Assembly (NCBI GenBank): GCA_045541455.1
Contig: JAZQJA010000005.1
Span: 1-8,518, forward strand
Direction: 5' to 3'
DNA length: 8,518 bases
Source: RGIG9041 sp045541455
GTDB lineage: Bacteria > Bacillota > Clostridia > Oscillospirales > QAKW01
Positions 4,992 through 8,518 of this stretch are shown piece by piece. Position numbers and translations under genes: made by a program. How positions within the stretch are numbered: the first letter of the stretch is position 1; every line of letters begins with the position of its first letter. The notes under the pieces are model-generated. The model worked only from the letters and a program-made list of their open reading frames with translations, did not search any database and was not told where the DNA came from.

Positions 4992-7900
4992 CTATTCCGG
5001 ATAATATGTAACTATTATATCCAAATTGTTTTCATTAAATAATTCTATCATCTGATCTACTGCTTTTTGTTCCGATACAAGCCATTCGACCTTATATCCT
5101 ACTGAATTTGCGGCTTCCAGTTGTCTAATCGCTTGTTTTAAAATATTTTTATTTAAAACCGGTATTTTTTCTTTTACATAATAAATGGAATGTTTATCCA
5201 TAACAAGTTTACAATCTTGTACTATGCCATTCTTCATATTCTCAAACTGCACCGTCTTTCCGTCCGGATGGTCTAAAAAATAACTCTCATTATCAGGATT
5301 TAACTTTAATTCATAGTTATTTACACGCTCATTGTGTTGTTTTGTTCTTGGTCCACGATGCCCTTTTCCATCTCTCCTCGCAGGAACCTTTCTACCTTGC
5401 CACACAATTTCATATGTGTATTCACCGGGAACCCCAGTATCATTATCTACCGTCTCTTCTATTATACCATTTTCATCAACATTTTCAACACTTTCTATCT
5501 GACTTTTTTCGACAAAATTCTCGCCATTATTTTCAGGCATAAAAAAAACAGGCTCATTATCTGAGTCTGCAAGTGTTCTATCACTATTTTCTATGGACAA
5601 TCCATCATGTGATACCGGTATCAATTGACTGCCATCAAATATTATCAAGCCTATACTGCCAGGGTCATAACGTTCATTCATAAACGCTATACTATCAAAC
5701 CCCAAATGTCTTAAACGCCTTATTAAGTATCTTGCCGAATTGCTGTTATAAGCATGTGTATGCGCACCAACTTTTGATAATGCAATATTATATTGTTTAT
5801 CGTTTAGCAAGCCCTCTGCATACATATACTTAGCAAGTTCCGCTGCCGTGATATCATTGGGTTCAAACATAATAAAATACGGGTTTTTAATTATCGGGTA
5901 ATATTCTTCAAAGACTATCTTATTCCTTTTAAATTTTTGTTTTGATTCTGCAACCATTGTGTCATGCGCGGCATTTAGTGTGCCCACACATATTCCTATA
6001 TTGCTATGTATAAATCTGGTATTGCCATGTCTATTACCAAAAAACACAGAATAAGGTCTGCCTAAACGGTCTATAAATTTACTTTCAAGTAATAATCTCT
6101 TTTGGTATTCGCTAATTGGTCTACCTGCAGTATCGGTGTCTGATATAGTTATATCAGACAAATCTCGGCTTGCAATCGATTCAATTACAGCGCGTGCACG
6201 CCAAGGATTTAATTCGCTTTTTTCCAACGCACCACTGCTGCCGGCTTTATATTCATTTGTGTAATCTATATTAGGATTATTACCGCACATTAACACCTTT
6301 GTAAGCAGTTTCATTTTCACTGTGTTATCGTCTTCAACCGATAATATATCTTTTACTGCGTTTAGATCGACTGCTATTTTCAGTCCACCATCAATAAAAA
6401 CACTTCCATCATCATAATCCTTGTTATGCTCATAACCCGTTTCATCTGTTTGTGCAACATCAACACCATCATTTAAAATACCATTTGATGACACTGCAAT
6501 TATTTGTGATTCATCAAATGGAACAACTGCATATTCGCCATTACCTTTGACTAGTATTACGCTATCATAGCCTTTTGTTATCAATTTGTTTCTGATTCTT
6601 GTTTTGTATGACGATTTATAAGAAATCAAATTATAGTATTCCTTTTGAGTAATCTTACCCTCACTTAATAATTGCTCTGCTATTATTTTGACATCATATT
6701 CATCAGCTTTGACAACAAGGGGATTTACAGAATTTATATACACCTCACACATAGTACCTAAAAGTGCATATTTGGCCTTTTCCTTACTAGATATGAATTC
6801 CTTAATTGCCGAATTAAAAGTTCCAAATATAGTTTTATCACTCAATATGTTGCGTGGTAAAAACGCATAAAGCGAAAGAAGGTTGCCTTTTTCGTCTTGA
6901 AAAACGGTATTATCAAGCATATTCATAACACTTTTTTTCTGTTCCCTATCCACAGTATCTTTACCATTTAATTCTTTATTTGCATTATTAAGTGCTTCAC
7001 GTAAATTTTTATAAGCCTCTTCCTGAATATTTGTTGTACTATCAATAAAACCACTATTACCCGCCCTGATTTTTTCAGAAGGAATGCGGTGTAGTTTTCT
7101 GTTTCGATATTTAACATCAGACGCAAACAATCTTATTTCCCTTGAGTTACGTACTGCAATATTGTTGTTTTCCAATTCATTTAAATCTATTTTGGGTTCA
7201 CTAATGCCGTTATTTTCTAATAACACACCATTTTCAGCTACAGTTAATATTTGGTCCTCATCAAAAGCAACTACTGTCATAGAACCCGCATCGGTACTAT
7301 CGTTGAAATATATAATGCCGTCATACCCGTCCGCTTTAATGCGGGCCCGAATTTTTTTGGTTATATTGTTTGTATAATTGATAAGGCTTACCCGTTTAAA
7401 ATTAATTAAATTTAACCATTCGGAATAATACAGTATGCCCCTTTCCACCAGATCGTGCAGTCCTACTAGCGACAATTCAAAAGGTGTATAGTCAAGAACC
7501 AAGGGATTGGTCATATTAATTATTACTTCTTGTATATTAACCTGTCTATCATTCAAACTTTTTTTATTATATTTTGAATATAGTTGTGAAACTGATTCTA
7601 ATGTTCCGGCTTCAATACCAATTTTTTCACGTGCAAATCTGCCAACATCTTGCATCTTTAACATATAAAGCGGAACAATTTTTCCATCCTTGTTCTTTAA
7701 AAAAGTGTTTTTGAATCTTTCCAAAATCTCATCACTTAACACTCTTCCTGCAGTGTCACGTCTACTCGGTTCAATATCACATAATTCTTTTATTTTTTCT
7801 GCGTTATAATAATTTGCAAATTGTTTTGCGTTTTCGGCAAAATTCGACAAAGCACTATCGTCACCGGCAGTAATTGTTCTTAATTGATTAATATCATAAC

Positions 7901-8518
7901 GGTTATTTCCACTTCCACCCATTAAAATTTTTATTAATTTATGTGTGGCATTCATATTGGCATCAATTGTTTCAATGTTTGTGCTTTTTAAAGAATCGTC
8001 TTCAGTGAAATGTTCTTCTACTACATCTTCTACATCTACTGCATCTACTGCATCTACTGCATCAACATTCTCATCAACAATTGACGGTTGTATTTTTGAA
8101 GTTTCATAATCTTTTACAATAACGTAATTTCCATCCTCATCAGTTATAACCGCCTTGTTTCTATCAAAATCAGGAGCATATAAGACCATTTTTTCTACTT
8201 CTTGAGTTGTTGCGAAACGCTTCTTCACGAAATATTCTTTAAACTCCTCTCTTTTTTCAACCATAGCAGCCTCGTAATTATCAGCTGAATGGTTAAAGGC
8301 TTCTTCCGCCGTTAAATTTCTACCCAGTTCTTGTGAATATGGTGTTTTACCTTCTTTTTCTAAATTTTTCCATTTATCTATAGAAGTTCCACTGGCCTCA
8401 CCTGAATAATATTGTATAACGTGCTGCAATTCTCGTAACAATTCTGGTTTTATTTCTGAAGGTTTATCTGAGATATACTCGTCACACACTTTTTTATTTA
8501 AAACTATTACCGGCTTAT
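4992..8518 (-). CDS. Giant phage polyvalent protein with ART-like repeats and C-terminal REase-fold toxin domain (5' end outside window)
   Basis: The frame is open to the right edge. The in-frame GTG at 8489 is not a convincing start: no ribosome binding site precedes it and coding continues as KPVIVLNKKVCDEY. Numbering from that GTG (1165 codons): residues 17-35, LLRELQHVIQYYSGEASGTS, resemble the polyvalent-protein zincin motif LLHEIQHAIQ..., but the first zinc His is Arg. Residues 142-152 are a VDA repeat. Three diverged repeats (about 244-425, 520-675, 785-965) share a (N)P(L/Y) strand, an arginine-rich helix, G(Y/F)D(G/S)(I/V)I and FD..QI..V..(N/D)G. This is the pattern of the ADP-ribosyltransferase domain of phage polyvalent proteins, with the catalytic YHGT-like motif lost. 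Residues 1024-1165 form a basic domain (KVPARRDGKGHRGPRTK) with VQFENM...VQDCK (E1083, D1092, K1094) and a final helix-strand unit (LKQAIRQLEAA...VEWLVSE...IIVTYYPE). This matches Tox-REase-type nuclease toxins. The likely role is a virion- or host-delivered nuclease effector, inactivated by the next gene's product. Confidence 0.75.
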   Translation of the reverse strand, partial: KPVIVLNKKVCDEYISDKPSEIKPELLRELQHVIQYYSGEASGTSIDKWKNLEKEGKTPYSQELGRNLTAEEAFNHSADNYEAAMVEKREEFKEYFVKKRFATTQEVEKMVLYAPDFDRNKAVITDEDGNYVIVKDYETSKIQPSIVDENVDAVDAVDAVDVEDVVEEHFTEDDSLKSTNIETIDANMNATHKLIKILMGGSGNNRYDINQLRTITAGDDSALSNFAENAKQFANYYNAEKIKELCDIEPSRRDTAGRVLSDEILERFKNTFLKNKDGKIVPLYMLKMQDVGRFAREKIGIEAGTLESVSQLYSKYNKKSLNDRQVNIQEVIINMTNPLVLDYTPFELSLVGLHDLVERGILYYSEWLNLINFKRVSLINYTNNITKKIRARIKADGYDGIIYFNDSTDAGSMTVVAFDEDQILTVAENGVLLENNGISEPKIDLNELENNNIAVRNSREIRLFASDVKYRNRKLHRIPSEKIRAGNSGFIDSTTNIQEEAYKNLREALNNANKELNGKDTVDREQKKSVMNMLDNTVFQDEKGNLLSLYAFLPRNILSDKTIFGTFNSAIKEFISSKEKAKYALLGTMCEVYINSVNPLVVKADEYDVKIIAEQLLSEGKITQKEYYNLISYKSSYKTRIRNKLITKGYDSVILVKGNGEYAVVPFDESQIIAVSSNGILNDGVDVAQTDETGYEHNKDYDDGSVFIDGGLKIAVDLNAVKDILSVEDDNTVKMKLLTKVLMCGNNPNIDYTNEYKAGSSGALEKSELNPWRARAVIESIASRDLSDITISDTDTAGRPISEYQKRLLLESKFIDRLGRPYSVFFGNRHGNTRFIHSNIGICVGTLNAAHDTMVAESKQKFKRNKIVFEEYYPIIKNPYFIMFEPNDITAAELAKYMYAEGLLNDKQYNIALSKVGAHTHAYNSNSARYLIRRLRHLGFDSIAFMNERYDPGSIGLIIFDGSQLIPVSHDGLSIENSDRTLADSDNEPVFFMPENNGENFVEKSQIESVENVDENGIIEETVDNDTGVPGEYTYEIVWQGRKVPARRDGKGHRGPRTKQHNERVNNYELKLNPDNESYFLDHPDGKTVQFENMKNGIVQDCKLVMDKHSIYYVKEKIPVLNKNILKQAIRQLEAANSVGYKVEWLVSEQKAVDQMIELFNENNLDIIVTYYPE
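5541..5570 (-). other. Decayed intrinsic-terminator-like hairpin plus T8 run inside the toxin gene
   Basis: On the minus strand the sequence at 5570-5549 can fold into an 8-position stem with one A-C mismatch and a 5-nt loop, followed at once by eight T (5548-5541). It is homologous to the intact terminator at 4426-4454. Here it is in frame (codons for LADSDNEPVFFM) just before the linker to the toxin domain. It could attenuate transcription of the toxin tip and immunity gene, or act as a slippage site; both are inferences. Confidence 0.5.
5549..5579 (-). repeat. Direct repeat copy 1 (pairs with 4433-4463)
   Basis: This 31-bp stretch, coding RTLADSDNEP in the giant gene, matches 4433-4463 at 29 of 31 bases in the same orientation. 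The two copies lie on either side of the toxin tip and immunity gene, about 1.1 kb apart. Confidence 0.85.
5837..5894 (-). repeat. Direct repeat copy 2 (pairs with 4459-4516)
   Basis: This 58-bp stretch in the third ART-like repeat, coding IIKNPYFIMFEPNDITAAEL, matches 4459-4516 at 50 of 58 bases in the same orientation. All eight differences are transitions, and four of the seven changed codons are silent or conservative. Confidence 0.85.
8034..8060 (-). repeat. 9-bp tandem repeat coding (VDA)n
   Basis: Three perfect copies of the 9-bp unit ATCTACTGC (plus-strand reading) lie at 8034-8042, 8043-8051 and 8052-8060, with degenerate copies on both flanks. In the giant protein they encode the acidic linker ENVDAVDAVDAVDVEDVV between the N-terminal part and the first ART-like repeat. 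The unit is a multiple of three, so copy-number changes would keep the frame. Confidence 0.85.

Larger units (their letters stand above)
1238..8518 (-). mobile_element. End of a prophage or prophage remnant: toxin cargo, tail fibre and lysis genes (runs off right edge)
   Basis: All genes from 1238 to the right edge are on the minus strand with tight phage-style spacing, including 1- and 4-bp overlaps (TAATG at 3371-3375, GTGA at 2446-2449). Tail or fibre proteins are followed by a lysis block (membrane protein, endolysin, holin), the usual end of a siphophage late operon. Beyond the holin the sequence returns to typical host genes. No integrase, head gene or portal is in the window, and no attachment-site pair can be defined because the other end is outside. 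The exact boundary, somewhere around 1180-1238, is inferred. Confidence 0.82.

Noticed and set aside
4433..5894. Diversity-generating retroelement template/variable repeat pair
   Set aside because: The mismatches are transitions of both directions rather than adenine-specific changes, and no reverse transcriptase or C-type lectin domain is present.
8019..8064. Short tandem repeats as a CRISPR-like array
   Set aside because: The units are contiguous 9-mers in frame inside a gene, with no spacers.
8487..8489. GTG at 8489 as the start of the giant gene
   Set aside because: It has no ribosome binding site (upstream sequence is A/T only) and the frame stays open to the window edge with plausible coding sequence, so the gene is treated as 5'-partial.

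Overview
The window looks like low-GC Bacillota (Clostridia or Negativicutes type; the genus cannot be told from this sequence). It joins a short piece of host chromosome (about 1-1235) to one end of a prophage that is read entirely on the minus strand (about 1238-8518) and runs off the right edge. Evidence for the lineage is the AT-rich composition, strong GGAGG/GAGGTG ribosome binding sites, an MscL with a C-terminal zinc ribbon, a TspO/MBR protein, an r1t-type holin, and an amidase carrying a Cpl-7-type wall-binding module.

Host part: mscL (+, 162-644) has its own promoter and converges on a tspO-like gene (-, 700-1176). A long perfect hairpin between them can act as a terminator for both strands. 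The leader of the tspO-like gene contains a 12-bp inverted repeat that pairs with its Shine-Dalgarno sequence, right at the prophage border.

Prophage part, in transcription order (right to left): (i) a giant protein, at least 1176 codons in the window and open to the right edge. It has a degenerate zincin-like segment, three diverged repeats resembling the ADP-ribosyltransferase fold of phage polyvalent proteins, and a C-terminal domain with the layout of a restriction-endonuclease-fold toxin. (ii) A 131-aa protein starting 8 nt after the toxin stop, the likely immunity partner. (iii) A decayed copy of part of the giant gene, ending in an intrinsic terminator. (iv) A second terminator. (v) Two tail/baseplate or fibre genes (a BppU-like protein with a short collagen-like stretch, and a BspA-like leucine-rich protein). 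(vi) A 58-aa phage protein. (vii) A lysis block: a small membrane protein, an Amidase_3 endolysin with a CW_7 tail, and an r1t-family holin.

The most interesting part is the toxin tip plus immunity gene (about 4588-5540). It is bounded on both sides by copies of the same short sequence: the coding repeat RTLADS(D/E)NE and its terminator-like hairpin. The downstream copy reads to a stop codon 15 codons after its repeat begins and still has a good terminator. The upstream copy lies inside the open reading frame with a weakened hairpin and a run of eight T. This suggests that a toxin-immunity cassette was added to the 3' end of an older polyvalent-protein gene, displacing its original end and terminator. 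The direct repeats could also let the cassette be lost again.
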